64,000 bases of DNA from Nostoc sp. CHAB 5836 (GTDB lineage Bacteria; Cyanobacteriota; Cyanobacteriia; Cyanobacteriales; Nostocaceae). Below, piece after piece: positions 18,038-27,057 of this stretch. The stretch lies in contig NZ_JAIVFV010000009.1 in NCBI RefSeq assembly GCF_020829445.1, positions 1-64,000 of the forward strand, in the 5' to 3' direction. Within the stretch, counting starts at the first letter, position 1. Each line of letters begins with the position of its first letter. The notes beneath the pieces were generated by a model, which did no database searches, was not told where the DNA came from, and was given only the letters and a program-made list of their open reading frames with translations. A program made the position numbers and the translations under genes.

Positions 18038-19251
18038 TAGTTGACATCAAGCAAAAAAGTAGATTAATTCATCAACGTGTTTCGGTTACTTTTAACTACG
18101 AAGTTTACTTCACCCAAAATTTATTTGAGTTGAAAAACCCGACGCTAGCGCAAGTGATTGTAGGGGATGGAGAGACTAAGCCGAAGAAATTAGTTGCAGT
18201 GGTAGACGCCGGAATATTAAAGTATCAACCGGAATTGGTGAAGCAATTAGTAGCGTATACCAAGTTTTATGCAGAGGTATTAGCGATCGCAGCTGAACCA
18301 ATGATCATTTCGGGAGGAGAAGCTGCCAAAAACGACCCTACTTTATTAGAGCAAATCCAGCAACTGATTGAAGCCGCCGGATTATGTCGCCACTCTTACA
18401 TATTAGCGATCGGAGGCGGGGCTGTATTGGATTTGGTAGGATATGCTGCTGCAACTGCTCACCGGGGAATTCGCCTGATTCGCATTCCGACAACGGTGTT
18501 AGCACAAAATGATTCTGGGGTTGGAGTAAAAAACGGCATCAATGCCTTTGGTAAAAAGAACTTTCTCGGCACATTTGCGCCACCTTATGCAGTTATAAAT
18601 GACTCTGCCTTTTTGACAAGCCTAGACGATCGCGATTGGCGTTCTGGCATTGCAGAAGCAATCAAAGTGGCGTTGATTAAGGATGCTAGCTTTTTTGATT
18701 TTATCCACTCTCACACCCCAGCCCTGGTGCGGCGAGACATGGATACCATGCAACAGGTTATCTATCGTTGCGCTCAGTTGCACCTAGAACATATTGCCAA
18801 TAGCGGCGATCCTTTTGAAATGGGTTCGTCTCGTCCCCTAGATTTTGGACATTGGGCGGCTCATAAACTGGAGCATTTGACAGATTATCGTTTACGTCAT
18901 GGCGAAGCAGTTGCGATCGGTATCGCTTTGGATAGCACTTATTCTTATTTAATGGGACTGCTGGATTGTTCTGAGTGGCAACGGATATTACATACTTTAT
19001 CAGCGTTGGGTTTTAAGTTGTATGTGCCAGAACTAGCTGAGAAGTTATCACAAGTGGAACATCCTGATTGTTTATTTCGCGGTTTGACTGAGTTCCGCGA
19101 ACACTTGGGTGGAGAATTAACTTTGACGCTCTTACAAGGGATTGGAAGAAGAATTGAGGTTCATCAGGTGGATTTGTTTTTGTACAAGCAAGCAATATTA
19201 CTGTTGCGGGAATTTAATGGGGAATTTTTTTTAAACGCAGAGTCACGCTGA
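18034..19251 (+). CDS. aroB: AroB-like sugar phosphate cyclase, non-canonical active site
   Basis: 405 residues of the 3-dehydroquinate synthase superfamily, annotated aroB in related loci and expected to feed the shikimate route. NAD-binding GGGAVLD and the metal ligands E208, H273 and H289 are present. However, the signature that in ordinary DHQS reads LNLGHTFGHAIE is LDFGHWAAHKLE here (Asn to Asp270, Thr to Trp). The preceding catalytic Lys position is His in CAQLHLEH, and an extra SGDPFEMGSSRP segment precedes the motif. These changes resemble non-DHQS cyclases and, as I recall, EboD of the ebo cluster. The product may therefore not be dehydroquinate. It overlaps dsbA by 4 bp. Confidence 0.85.
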   Translation: MIVDIKQKSRLIHQRVSVTFNYEVYFTQNLFELKNPTLAQVIVGDGETKPKKLVAVVDAGILKYQPELVKQLVAYTKFYAEVLAIAAEPMIISGGEAAKNDPTLLEQIQQLIEAAGLCRHSYILAIGGGAVLDLVGYAAATAHRGIRLIRIPTTVLAQNDSGVGVKNGINAFGKKNFLGTFAPPYAVINDSAFLTSLDDRDWRSGIAEAIKVALIKDASFFDFIHSHTPALVRRDMDTMQQVIYRCAQLHLEHIANSGDPFEMGSSRPLDFGHWAAHKLEHLTDYRLRHGEAVAIGIALDSTYSYLMGLLDCSEWQRILHTLSALGFKLYVPELAEKLSQVEHPDCLFRGLTEFREHLGGELTLTLLQGIGRRIEVHQVDLFLYKQAILLLREFNGEFFLNAESR

Positions 19252-19361
19252 GGGAAGCGCAGAGTCACGCTGAGGTTTTATGAAATAATTTACTACTTTT
19301 GAGAGAGGCGGAGTTTTGGAAATGCAGTTGTTGCTAAATGTACTGGAAAATTAGTATAAAA

Positions 19362-19405
19362 AGCGAATAAATTGACACCTGATCGAAAAATTATTCAATG
19401 TATTG
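19362..19405 (+). promoter_or_regulatory. 44-bp operator-like repeat, copy 4
   Basis: Reads AGCGAATAAATTGACACC, then TGATCGAAAAATTATTC, then AATGTATT. It is the most diverged copy and has one base fewer after GACACC, but keeps the AGCGAAWAAATTGACACC block of the scyA copies intact. It lies 328 bp before the trpE start codon; the MITE sits in between. Confidence 0.6.
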
Positions 19406-19495
19406 TTTGCTTGATATCTAGTATTCTTAAAGAAGAAGCAAGTAGTGTTTTATCACATTCTTTAAAAAGAATATGCGAGTCAAAATAAGTTGACT

Positions 19496-19626
19496 TAAGT
19501 AAGTTGGTGCGAAAAAATAAACCTATGTTACGAAACATAAATAGGCTTAGAATCTTTAATAATGACCAATGACAAAGGACAAATGACAGCCTTAGCCAGT
19601 TAGCTTTAATTGCGCCGACCTACTTA
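19496..19626. mobile_element. MITE family 1, copy A
   Basis: 131 bp. Terminal inverted repeats TAAGTAAGTTGGTGC and GCGCCGACCTACTTA enclose a conserved body (TATGTTACGAAACATAAATA; CAGCCTTAGCCAGTTAGC) and a run of 7-bp units (AATGACC/AATGACA). No coding capacity. It lies 107 bp upstream of trpE. Confidence 0.75.
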
Positions 19627-19732
19627 GATTGACAGTATGTTATTTAAGTTTGCTCTGGGTTTAAAAATAACTACTAATAATTAATGGTTGCTTATTGATG
19701 ATTGACTGATAACTATTTCAGAGAAGTTACTC

Positions 19733-21937
19733 ATGATTTTTGATTCACGTTCTTACAAAAGCCTTGGTGGTGTAAGTGTTTCTCGCTCCATCACCGAAGT
19801 GAAGATGGACACCGCCCTCGAAGATATTCTATTCCATTTAAATTCTCAGCGTGGAGGCTTGCTAAGGAGCAGCTACGAATATCCAGGGAGATACAAAAGA
19901 TGGGCGATCGGATTTGTCAATCCACCATTGGAGTTGACTACACAGGAAAATACTTTCACTTTGATAGCGTTAAATCAACGCGGTCGAGTACTTTTACCAT
20001 TATTATTAGAGCGTTTATCTAACTCCAAAGAACTTGAAAAGGTCACTAAGTATAATAACCAGATTGTAGGCTTTGTTAAACCTACAAAAAAAATATTTGC
20101 TGAAGAAGAACGTAGCAAACAGCCTTCAGTATTTACTGTTGTTCGCGAAATTCTACATATTTTTTCTAGTCATGAAGATGAGCATTTAGGCTTGTATGGT
20201 GCATTTGGCTATGACTTAGTTTTTCAATTTGAACCAATTAATCACCGCCTAGAACGTCCTGAAGATCAGCGTGATTTGGTGCTTTATTTGCCTGATGAAT
20301 TGATAGTTGTTGACTACTATCAGCAACGGGCATTTTGTCTAAAATATGATTTTGAAACAGCGCATGGCAACACTAAGAATTTGCCTCGAACAGGCGAGTC
20401 TGTTGATTATCGCGGAAAACATCTTCTCTCAAATCAAACTGCTGACCATGAAGTAGGCGAGTATGCCAAAAAAGTTGAGGTTGCACTCGATTATTTCCGC
20501 CGAGGCGATTTATTTGAAGTTGTTCCTAGTCAAAACTTTTTTGAGGGCTATGAACAGGAACCCAGCAAACTATTTAACACCTTAAAGGAAATAAATCCTA
20601 GTCCTTATGGATTTATTTTTAATTTAGGTGGAGAATATCTGATTGGTGCATCTCCAGAAATGTTTGTGCGGGTTGAAGGTAGGCGGGTAGAAACTTGTCC
20701 GATTAGTGGTACTATTAGCCGCGGACAAGATGCTCTCGATGATGCGGTGCAAATTCGTCAGTTACTCAACTCTCACAAAGATGAAGCTGAGTTGACCATG
20801 TGTACTGATGTCGATCGCAATGACAAATCCCGAATCTGCGAACCTGGTTCAGTAAGAGTGATTGGCCGCCGCCAAATTGAATTATACAGCCATTTAATTC
20901 ATACAGTAGATCATGTTGAGGGGACACTGCGATCGCAATTTGATGCTTTAGATGCCTTTCTTTCGCACACATGGGCAGTTACAGTCACCGGCGCACCCAA
21001 AAAAGCAGCAATAGATTTTCTTGAACAGCACGAAAAGAGCGCCCGACGTTGGTATGGTGGAGCAGTGGGCTATTTAAATTTCAATGGGAATTTAAATACT
21101 GGATTAATCCTACGGACAATCCGATTAAAAGACTGCATCGCCGAAGTGCGAGTTGGGGCTACTGTCCTTTATGACTCAATACCACAAGCAGAAGAACAAG
21201 AAACAATTACCAAAGCTGCTGCTTTATTTGAGACAATTCGTCGTGTAAAGCAAACGAGTCAGAAAATTGATCAATCCAGTTCCATAAAATTAACTAAAAT
21301 CCTACCAAGTGCGGAAGCTAGCAAACGTGTCTTATTAATAGACTATGAAGACTCATTTGTTCATACCTTAGCCAATTACATTCGCCAAACTGGTGCAAGC
21401 GTAACTACATTACGTCATGGTTTCTCGGAATCGCTATTCGATACAGAACGCCCTGACTTAGTTGTTTTATCTCCTGGCCCTGGTAGACCAAGTGATTTTG
21501 GGGTTCCACAGACTGTCGGTGCGCTTCTTCATCGCCAAATTCCTATTTTTGGAGTTTGTCTGGGACTGCAAGGCATTGTTGAAGCTTTTGATGGAAAATT
21601 GGGAGTTCTCAACTATCCTCAACATGGTAAATCCTCACGCATTTTCGTCACCGATTCCAATTCTGTCACCTTCAAAAACTTACCAGAATCCTTTGCAGTG
21701 GGTAGATACCATTCATTATTTGCCCTACCGCAACATTTGCCAAAAGAACTCAATGTGACAGCTATTTCTGATGACGACGTAATTATGGGTATTGAACATC
21801 AGACACTTCCCATAGCTGCCGTTCAGTTTCATCCAGAATCAATCATGACTTTAGCGGGAGAAGTCGGTCTGAAAATCATTAAAAATGTCGTGTGTGCATA
21901 TACGCAAACCAAGGAGTCATTAGTCATTGGTCATTAG
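19733..21937 (+). CDS. trpE: Fused anthranilate synthase TrpE-TrpG
   Basis: 734 residues: component I (about 1-515; chorismate-binding end with VTVTGAPKKAAIDFLEQHEK and IRTIRLKD) is joined to a class-I glutamine amidotransferase (about 530-720; nucleophile C609 in GVCLGLQG, later HPES). The enzyme makes anthranilate from chorismate and glutamine, the first step to tryptophan. Housekeeping trpE and trpG are separate in most cyanobacteria, so this fused copy is the dedicated scytonemin-locus paralogue. The last residues (KESLVIGH) and the stop codon are read from 7-bp repeats, as in scyC. The start at 19733 is preferred; M25 is possible. Confidence 0.93.
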   Translation: MIFDSRSYKSLGGVSVSRSITEVKMDTALEDILFHLNSQRGGLLRSSYEYPGRYKRWAIGFVNPPLELTTQENTFTLIALNQRGRVLLPLLLERLSNSKELEKVTKYNNQIVGFVKPTKKIFAEEERSKQPSVFTVVREILHIFSSHEDEHLGLYGAFGYDLVFQFEPINHRLERPEDQRDLVLYLPDELIVVDYYQQRAFCLKYDFETAHGNTKNLPRTGESVDYRGKHLLSNQTADHEVGEYAKKVEVALDYFRRGDLFEVVPSQNFFEGYEQEPSKLFNTLKEINPSPYGFIFNLGGEYLIGASPEMFVRVEGRRVETCPISGTISRGQDALDDAVQIRQLLNSHKDEAELTMCTDVDRNDKSRICEPGSVRVIGRRQIELYSHLIHTVDHVEGTLRSQFDALDAFLSHTWAVTVTGAPKKAAIDFLEQHEKSARRWYGGAVGYLNFNGNLNTGLILRTIRLKDCIAEVRVGATVLYDSIPQAEEQETITKAAALFETIRRVKQTSQKIDQSSSIKLTKILPSAEASKRVLLIDYEDSFVHTLANYIRQTGASVTTLRHGFSESLFDTERPDLVVLSPGPGRPSDFGVPQTVGALLHRQIPIFGVCLGLQGIVEAFDGKLGVLNYPQHGKSSRIFVTDSNSVTFKNLPESFAVGRYHSLFALPQHLPKELNVTAISDDDVIMGIEHQTLPIAAVQFHPESIMTLAGEVGLKIIKNVVCAYTQTKESLVIGH

Positions 21938-22062
21938 TCATTGGTCATTGGTCATTGGTCATTAGTCATTGGGCATTGGGCATTAGTTATTCTTTCTCCC
22001 TCATCTCCCTCATCTCCCTCATCTCCCTCATCTCCCCCTGCCCCCTGCCCCCTACTCCCCCT
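21911..22062. repeat. two abutting short tandem repeats
   Basis: Heptamers TCATTAG/TCATTGG (21914-21985) begin inside the trpE 3' end. They are followed by four to five copies of the 9-mer CTCCCTCAT and then CCCCTGC units. They fill almost the whole trpE-trpC gap, leaving about 10 bases (CTAAAAAATT) before the trpC start. Confidence 0.8.
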
Positions 22063-22070
22063 AAAAAATT

Positions 22071-22898
22071 ATGACTAACCAAATTGCCCCTCCCCGCCAT
22101 ATTCTTGAAGAAATTGTGTCGCATAAAAGGCAAGAAGTTGCACAAATGCAGCAAGAATTGCCTTTAACGTCCTTGCAAAAACAGTTAAATGCAGCCCCGA
22201 CTGTCCGAAATTTCTTGACTGCTTTACAAGAAAATCCTAAACAACCTAGCTTAATTGCTGAAGTAAAAAAAGCATCACCAAGCCGTGGGGTTATCCGCGC
22301 AGATTTTGACCCAGTAGCGATCGCTCAAGCTTATGAACGAGGCGGTGCAGCTTGTTTATCAGTGCTGACTGACGAAAAGTTCTTTCAAGGCGGTTTTGAT
22401 TATCTGCGAAGGGTGCGGCAGCAAGTAGCATTACCCCTACTGTGCAAGGAGTTCATCATTGACCCCTATCAAATTTATTTAGCACGGACAGTAGGTGCAG
22501 ATGCTGTATTGTTGATTGCGGCTATTTTATCAGATAGAAAACTTCAAGATTTTTTGCGAGTGATTCATGATTTGGGCATGAATGCACTGGTAGAAGTTCA
22601 TACTTTGGCTGAACTGGATCGAGTGCTAAAGCTTGATAACCTAAGTTTAGTAGGAATCAACAATCGCAATCTCAAAGATTTTACCCTTGATTTGGGTACA
22701 ACACAGCAACTTTTAGCAGAGCGTCAACAACAATTACAAAGCTTAGATATTACCGTCGTCAGCGAGTCTGGACTGTATACACCTGCTGATTTATCTCTTG
22801 TTGCCGAGGCTGGTGCGCGTGCAGTTTTGATTGGAGAGTCTTTAGTTAAACAAGCTAATGTAGAGCAAGCTGTGTGTAGTATTTTAAGTAATTCGTAA
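22071..22898 (+). CDS. trpC: TrpC, indole-3-glycerol-phosphate synthase
   Basis: 275 residues, TIM barrel. Motifs are [14 protein letters not shown] at the N-terminus, [12 protein letters not shown] (catalytic Lys), [45 protein letters not shown] and AVLIGESL, in the order expected for IGPS. It converts CdRP to indole-3-glycerol phosphate. It is the second gene of the trpE block and is followed by trpA after 43 bp. A locus-specific paralogue is expected, with another copy elsewhere in the genome. No ribosome site is visible behind the tandem repeat, so coupling to trpE translation is uncertain. Confidence 0.95.
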   Translation: MTNQIAPPRHILEEIVSHKRQEVAQMQQELPLTSLQKQLNAAPTVRNFLTALQENPKQPSLIAEVKKASPSRGVIRADFDPVAIAQAYERGGAACLSVLTDEKFFQGGFDYLRRVRQQVALPLLCKEFIIDPYQIYLARTVGADAVLLIAAILSDRKLQDFLRVIHDLGMNALVEVHTLAELDRVLKLDNLSLVGINNRNLKDFTLDLGTTQQLLAERQQQLQSLDITVVSESGLYTPADLSLVAEAGARAVLIGESLVKQANVEQAVCSILSNS

Positions 22899-22941
22899 TT
22901 CGGAATTTTTGGGTTTAACCAATCGTTAACTATTTTTCAGC

Positions 22942-23775
22942 ATGACTTCTATCTCCGATTCCTTTCAAACTTTACGCGATCGCCAACAGTGTGCTTTAAT
23001 CCCCTTTATCACAGCAGGCGATCCTAATTTAGAAACCACTGCCGAAGCTTTACGCATCTTAGATCGCAACGGTGCTGACTTCATCGAGTTGGGCATTCCC
23101 TACTCCGATCCTCTCGCAGATGGGCCTGTGATTCAAGCAGCAGCAACCCGCGCTTTACAAAAAGGTACGAAACTAGAGCAAGTGCTAGAGATGTTACACA
23201 CAGTGATTCCTAGCCTGAAAGCGCCAATAATTCTATTTACTTACTACAATCCCATTTTGCACCGGGGTATTAAGTCGTTTTTGGCGCAAATTGCTACTGC
23301 TGGGGTGCAAGGATTAGTAGTACCAGACTTACCCTTAGAAGAAGCAGAAGAATTAATCCAAATTGCCGCAACTTTGGGAATTGAGGTGATTTTACTCGTA
23401 GCTCCTACCAGTTCTCAAGATAGAATTGAAGCGATCGCTCGTCAGTCTCAGGGTTTTATCTACCTGGTAAGTGTTACAGGTGTTACAGGGATCCGCGCTC
23501 AAATCCAAAACCGCGTAGAGCATTTAATTACAGATTTGCGAAACGTCACCGATAAACCCATCGGCGTTGGTTTTGGCATCTCAGGCCCAGAACAAGCACA
23601 CCAAGTCATGGAATGGGGTGCAGATGCAGTGATTGTTGGTAGTGCCTTTGTTAAACGGTTAGCTGAAGGTAGCCCAACACAAGGATTGCAAGCCGTGGAA
23701 GAATTTTGTCGAGAACTTAAAACAGCCATCACAGAAAGTCAGCGCAAAAGTTCATCTCTTCAAGAGGTGAGATAA
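22942..23775 (+). CDS. trpA: TrpA, tryptophan synthase alpha subunit
   Basis: 277 residues, TIM barrel. Signature [19 protein letters not shown] carries the catalytic Glu/Asp pair, followed by [28 protein letters not shown] and [10 protein letters not shown]. It cleaves indole-3-glycerol phosphate to indole and glyceraldehyde 3-phosphate; indole is channelled to TrpB. trpB is encoded 1.8 kb away, beyond tyrP, so the alpha/beta pair is split here. A perfect 15-bp hairpin lies directly downstream. Confidence 0.95.
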   Translation: MTSISDSFQTLRDRQQCALIPFITAGDPNLETTAEALRILDRNGADFIELGIPYSDPLADGPVIQAAATRALQKGTKLEQVLEMLHTVIPSLKAPIILFTYYNPILHRGIKSFLAQIATAGVQGLVVPDLPLEEAEELIQIAATLGIEVILLVAPTSSQDRIEAIARQSQGFIYLVSVTGVTGIRAQIQNRVEHLITDLRNVTDKPIGVGFGISGPEQAHQVMEWGADAVIVGSAFVKRLAEGSPTQGLQAVEEFCRELKTAITESQRKSSSLQEVR

Positions 23776-23792
23776 ATAGACATCTCCAAAAA

Positions 23793-23823
23793 TGTAGAGA
23801 CGTAGCAGTGCTACGTCTCTACA
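23793..23823. terminator. perfect hairpin after trpA
   Basis: TGTAGAGACGTAGCA and its exact complement are separated by one base. There is no long T tract, and the same palindrome recurs near 35420, so it is a dispersed repeat that may also stop transcription. Confidence 0.5.
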
Positions 23824-23975
23824 AGGGTTCTGGGTAACGCATATTTAATTTATGGATATGTCTAATTCACCCCCAAATTTAGTCCAATGTCTAACCTAGT
23901 TTTCAGGGTTTGTAGTAAGCACTTTAGTGCTTAGAAAATAAGGACTAAAGTCCTGACTACGAACTTGCTTACCCC

Positions 23976-24144
23976 CAGGGCTATTTCATTCTAGACATAA
24001 ACCACCCGGAACTGAGGTTCCTGGCTCATAGCTAAAGTCCGTTTTAACGGACTATAACTTTTTCTCAGTCGTCTTTAGACTACTTTCGCTATTAGACTGG
24101 TGAATTAATTCTGAGGCGGGCTAGATGAGAATGAAATAGCCCTG
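23976..24144. mobile_element. hairpin repeat interrupted by 120-bp insertion
   Basis: The left arm of the 49-bp hairpin (23976-23992) and the remainder (24113-24144) flank 120 bp of unrelated sequence. ATTCT occurs on both sides (23988-23992 and 24108-24112), as a 5-bp target duplication would. The inserted DNA contains GGAACTGAGGTTCC and TCCGTTTTAACGGA dyads and resembles DNA around 14240-14350. Confidence 0.55.
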
Positions 24145-24177
24145 TGCTTACCCCTGCCCCCTGGTTCGATTAACATA

Positions 24178-25419
24178 ATGAAATCCCTGCTGAAATCCGT
24201 CAAAATATTAATTTATAGCTTACTTATAGTTAGCGCCTGTGCGATTACAGTCTTCGCCCACGATCGCATTGACCACAGAGAATACAAATACCATTGGAAT
24301 CACAATGTTGGACAATACGCTCGCCTAGCTGTAAGAAAGAACGTAACTGACCTAACATCAGCAGAGAAAACAGCCTTCGTCAAGGCTATCAAAACCTTAA
24401 AAACTGTCATACCCGCAGGTAGCAAGCTCAGTATTTATGACCAATTCGTTGCTATACATATAGGGGCAACACGGCTGATTCATAACCATAAAGGACATTC
24501 CGATGGTTCCGTCCAAGAACTTGCTCATGAAAATGCCGCATTTTTCCCTTGGCATCGAGAATATATTCGCAGATTTGAACAAGCACTGCAAGCAGTAGAC
24601 CCAACTGTTACTCTGCCATACTGGGATTGGACAGATGCCAAAGCACTTGATGTGATTTTTAACGATGACTTTCTTGGTTCTAATGGTCAAGGAGTAACCA
24701 TCAAAATTCCAAATCAGGGAAACTTTACAGGTGGGCCTGTACAGTCTGGGGCTTTTGCTGCTGCAAATGGCTGGGTTATGAATCCAGTATTAAACTTTGA
24801 CCCAGATACCAAAATATCATTAGGTACATCACTTGTCCGCTTTCTACGAGTACCTCCTGCTAGTGATTACCCTGTCCCCAAAAAAGATGTTGAGCGTGCC
24901 CTGAGTCTTAATAACTATTCTCTATTACGCCCTGCTTTGGAAGGATTTATCTCTGTAGATGAGCAGGGTAAAATTACCCCAGGAGGATTTATACACAACT
25001 ACATTCATGGTTTAGTTGGTGGGGTACAGATAGATGCAAGCACGACACCCATAAAATTGAAGGGTCTGGGTACTATGAGCAATATACCAAGTTCGCCCTA
25101 TGACCCAGTGTTTTGGTTGCATCATGCCAATGTAGACCGCCTCTGGGCTGAATGGCAAGAAAACGGTCATCAAGGTAGCAATTTTTATCCTGCTGATGGT
25201 CAGCCTTATGGGCACAATCTTAAAGACCGAATGTGGCCTTGGGACGGCGGTATGTCTACCCCAAAAGCTACGGGGTTAGGAAATTTACTATCCCTATTAC
25301 CAAATTTTGACTCTAACGATTTGGTGCGCCCTATAGACGTTTTGAATCACAGGAAACTGGGCTATACCTACGGGACACAAAGGAATAAGAGTTTCAGAGA
25401 GTTATTGCGTAAGTCCTAA
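24178..25419 (+). CDS. tyrP: Exported tyrosinase-type copper oxidase TyrP
   Basis: 413 residues with an N-terminal signal or anchor (about 1-27; YSLLIVSACAITVFAH), so periplasmic. Type-3 copper site: CuA probably H94, H117 and H126 (AHENAAFFPWHREYIRRFE); CuB H273, H277 and H316 (HNYIHG, DPVFWLHHANVDRLW). It oxidises phenols to quinones. In scytonemin loci it is a candidate for tyrosine-derived ring oxidation or dimerisation, without firm proof. The last 14 or so residues (TQRNKSFRELLRKS) and the stop lie inside the right end of a family-2 MITE, so the native C-terminus has probably been replaced. Confidence 0.92.
   Translation: MKSLLKSVKILIYSLLIVSACAITVFAHDRIDHREYKYHWNHNVGQYARLAVRKNVTDLTSAEKTAFVKAIKTLKTVIPAGSKLSIYDQFVAIHIGATRLIHNHKGHSDGSVQELAHENAAFFPWHREYIRRFEQALQAVDPTVTLPYWDWTDAKALDVIFNDDFLGSNGQGVTIKIPNQGNFTGGPVQSGAFAAANGWVMNPVLNFDPDTKISLGTSLVRFLRVPPASDYPVPKKDVERALSLNNYSLLRPALEGFISVDEQGKITPGGFIHNYIHGLVGGVQIDASTTPIKLKGLGTMSNIPSSPYDPVFWLHHANVDRLWAEWQENGHQGSNFYPADGQPYGHNLKDRMWPWDGGMSTPKATGLGNLLSLLPNFDSNDLVRPIDVLNHRKLGYTYGTQRNKSFRELLRKS
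25373..25417. mobile_element. MITE family 2, right end only, inside tyrP
   Basis: The segment from GGACACAAAGGAATAAGAG to TTGCGTAAGTCCT matches the right ends of the elements at 38874-38980 and 61212-61328. The left end is missing. It encodes the tyrP tail and provides its TAA just after the element. Confidence 0.7.
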
Positions 25420-25421
25420 AA

Positions 25422-25545
25422 TAAGTACGTTGGTACGAAAAAAATTAAGTATGTTACGAAACGTAAATAAGCTTAAAACCTTTACTAATGACCAATGACA
25501 AAGGACAGCCTTAGCCAGTTAACTTTAATTGCGCCAACCTACTTA
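25422..25545. mobile_element. MITE family 1, copy B
   Basis: 124 bp, ends TAAGTACGTTGGTAC and GCGCCAACCTACTTA, with the same conserved body. It occupies nearly all of the tyrP-trpB gap and ends 25 bp before the trpB start. Confidence 0.75.
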
Positions 25546-25570
25546 CTTGAACATAAAAGGATTTTAAACA

Positions 25571-26794
25571 ATGGTAAGCATACAAGACATCAAAACTGCA
25601 ACTAAACAACCAGATTCTTTGGGCAGGTTTGGCAGGTTCGGCGGTAAATACGTCCCAGAAACCTTAATGCCCGCATTAAGTGAACTAGAAGCAGCATTTA
25701 ATCAATATCGTAACGAGCCGAGTTTCCAAACAGAACTGCAAAACTTACTGCGTGACTATGTAGGACGACCCAGCCCATTATATTTTGCTGAACGCCTAAC
25801 AACAAACTACGCTAGACCAGATGGCACGGGCCCGCAAATCTATTTAAAGCGCGAAGATTTAAATCATACAGGCGCTCACAAAATTAATAATGCTTTGGCT
25901 CAGGTGTTGCTAGCTAAACGCATGGGCAAGCAACGGGTGATTGCAGAGACGGGTGCAGGACAACACGGCGTAGCGACTGCAACTGTATGTGCGCGGTTTG
26001 GTTTGAGATGTGTGATTTACATGGGCGTCCACGATATGGAACGACAATCGCTGAACGTGTTCCGCATGAAATTAATGGGGGCAGAAGTGCGTCCAGTGGA
26101 GGCAGGTACGGGAACTCTCAAGGATGCAACTTCGGAAGCAATTCGGGATTGGGTGACGAATGTGGAAACAACCCATTACATCCTCGGTTCTGTTGCTGGC
26201 CCTCATCCCTACCCGATGATTGTCCGTGACTTCCACGCAGTAATTGGACAAGAAACTCGCGCTCAATCCCAGGAGAAATGGGGAGGATTACCAGATATTT
26301 TACTGGCTTGCGTGGGTGGCGGTTCCAATGCCATCGGCTTATTCAATGAGTTTATGCATGAACCTTCGGTGCGCTTAATTGGAGTCGAAGCGGCGGGTGA
26401 AGGTGTAGATACAGAAAAACACGCTGCTACCTTGACAAAAGGCAAAATAGGTGTACTGCACGGTGCTATGAGCTATTTGCTGCAAGATGATGATGGTCAA
26501 GTCATCGAAGCCCATTCAATTAGCGCCGGATTAGATTATCCAGGTGTTGGCCCTGAGCATAGTTATTTAAAGGATCTTGGTCGCGCCGAGTATTACAGTG
26601 TTACTGATAAACAGGCCTTAGATGCATTTCAAAGACTTTCGCAACTAGAAGGGATTATACCAGCTTTAGAAACTGCTCATGCGATCGCATATCTAGAAAC
26701 CCTTTGTCCTCAGTTAGAAGGTAGTCCCCGCATCGTCATCAATTGCTCTGGCAGAGGTGATAAGGATGTGCAGGCTGTGGCGAAAATTCTTTAA
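25571..26794 (+). CDS. trpB: TrpB, tryptophan synthase beta subunit
   Basis: 407 residues, full length. Begins [21 protein letters not shown] lysine in [38 protein letters not shown] as the phosphate-binding loop; [18 protein letters not shown] at the end. It joins indole and serine to tryptophan. It is the last recognisable member of the scytonemin block here. In N. punctiforme trpD and aroG follow, but here a repeat region and a convergent unrelated gene come next. Confidence 0.95.
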   Translation: MVSIQDIKTATKQPDSLGRFGRFGGKYVPETLMPALSELEAAFNQYRNEPSFQTELQNLLRDYVGRPSPLYFAERLTTNYARPDGTGPQIYLKREDLNHTGAHKINNALAQVLLAKRMGKQRVIAETGAGQHGVATATVCARFGLRCVIYMGVHDMERQSLNVFRMKLMGAEVRPVEAGTGTLKDATSEAIRDWVTNVETTHYILGSVAGPHPYPMIVRDFHAVIGQETRAQSQEKWGGLPDILLACVGGGSNAIGLFNEFMHEPSVRLIGVEAAGEGVDTEKHAATLTKGKIGVLHGAMSYLLQDDDGQVIEAHSISAGLDYPGVGPEHSYLKDLGRAEYYSVTDKQALDAFQRLSQLEGIIPALETAHAIAYLETLCPQLEGSPRIVINCSGRGDKDVQAVAKIL

Positions 26795-27057
26795 TGAAGC
26801 GGGGAGGGGGATGAGGGGGATGAGGGGAAAAGAATAACTAATACCCCAATGCTCCAATACTTTTCTTCTTAGGCTGCACTTCGACTTACCTCGACTCCGG
26901 CTCCATCTCTACGAGAGGCTACGCCAACGAGCGAAGTCGAGACGAGATGCTCGGCACAAGTCGCTCAGTGACCACGCCAACGACAACTCTACCAGACGCA
27001 CTCGCATTCGCGCTTGGTGAGTTTACGGTGAGCATCTCGACTCCGCTCGATGGAACA
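26795..27057. repeat. mosaic of G-rich and palindromic repeats after trpB
   Basis: A GGGGGATGA tandem (26808-26832) is followed by nested TCGACTTCGCTCG-type palindromes and the TCTACGAGAGGCTACGCC module. It looks like a repeat-built junction at the end of the scytonemin block. Confidence 0.5.

Larger units (their letters stand above)
19252..19732. other. aroB-trpE spacer: operator copy plus MITE
   Basis: Holds two short duplicates of CGCAGAGTCACGCTGAGG near 19238-19275, the fourth copy of the 44-bp operator-like repeat (19362-19405) and a family-1 MITE (19496-19626). The operator copy suggests that trpE starts a separate transcript controlled together with scyA. Confidence 0.6.
23776..24177. 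other. trpA-tyrP spacer of nested repeats
   Basis: Contains the trpA terminator-like hairpin, a phrase (GGGTTCTGGGTAACGCATAT) also found inverted near 35400, GGACTAAAGTCCT dyads, and the 49-bp hairpin repeat split by a 120-bp insertion. No gene. Confidence 0.55.

Noticed and set aside
5396-26794. Scytonemin locus as a new system
   Set aside because: Gene order and families match the known sunscreen pathway; only its control elements and repeat-driven changes are candidates for novelty.
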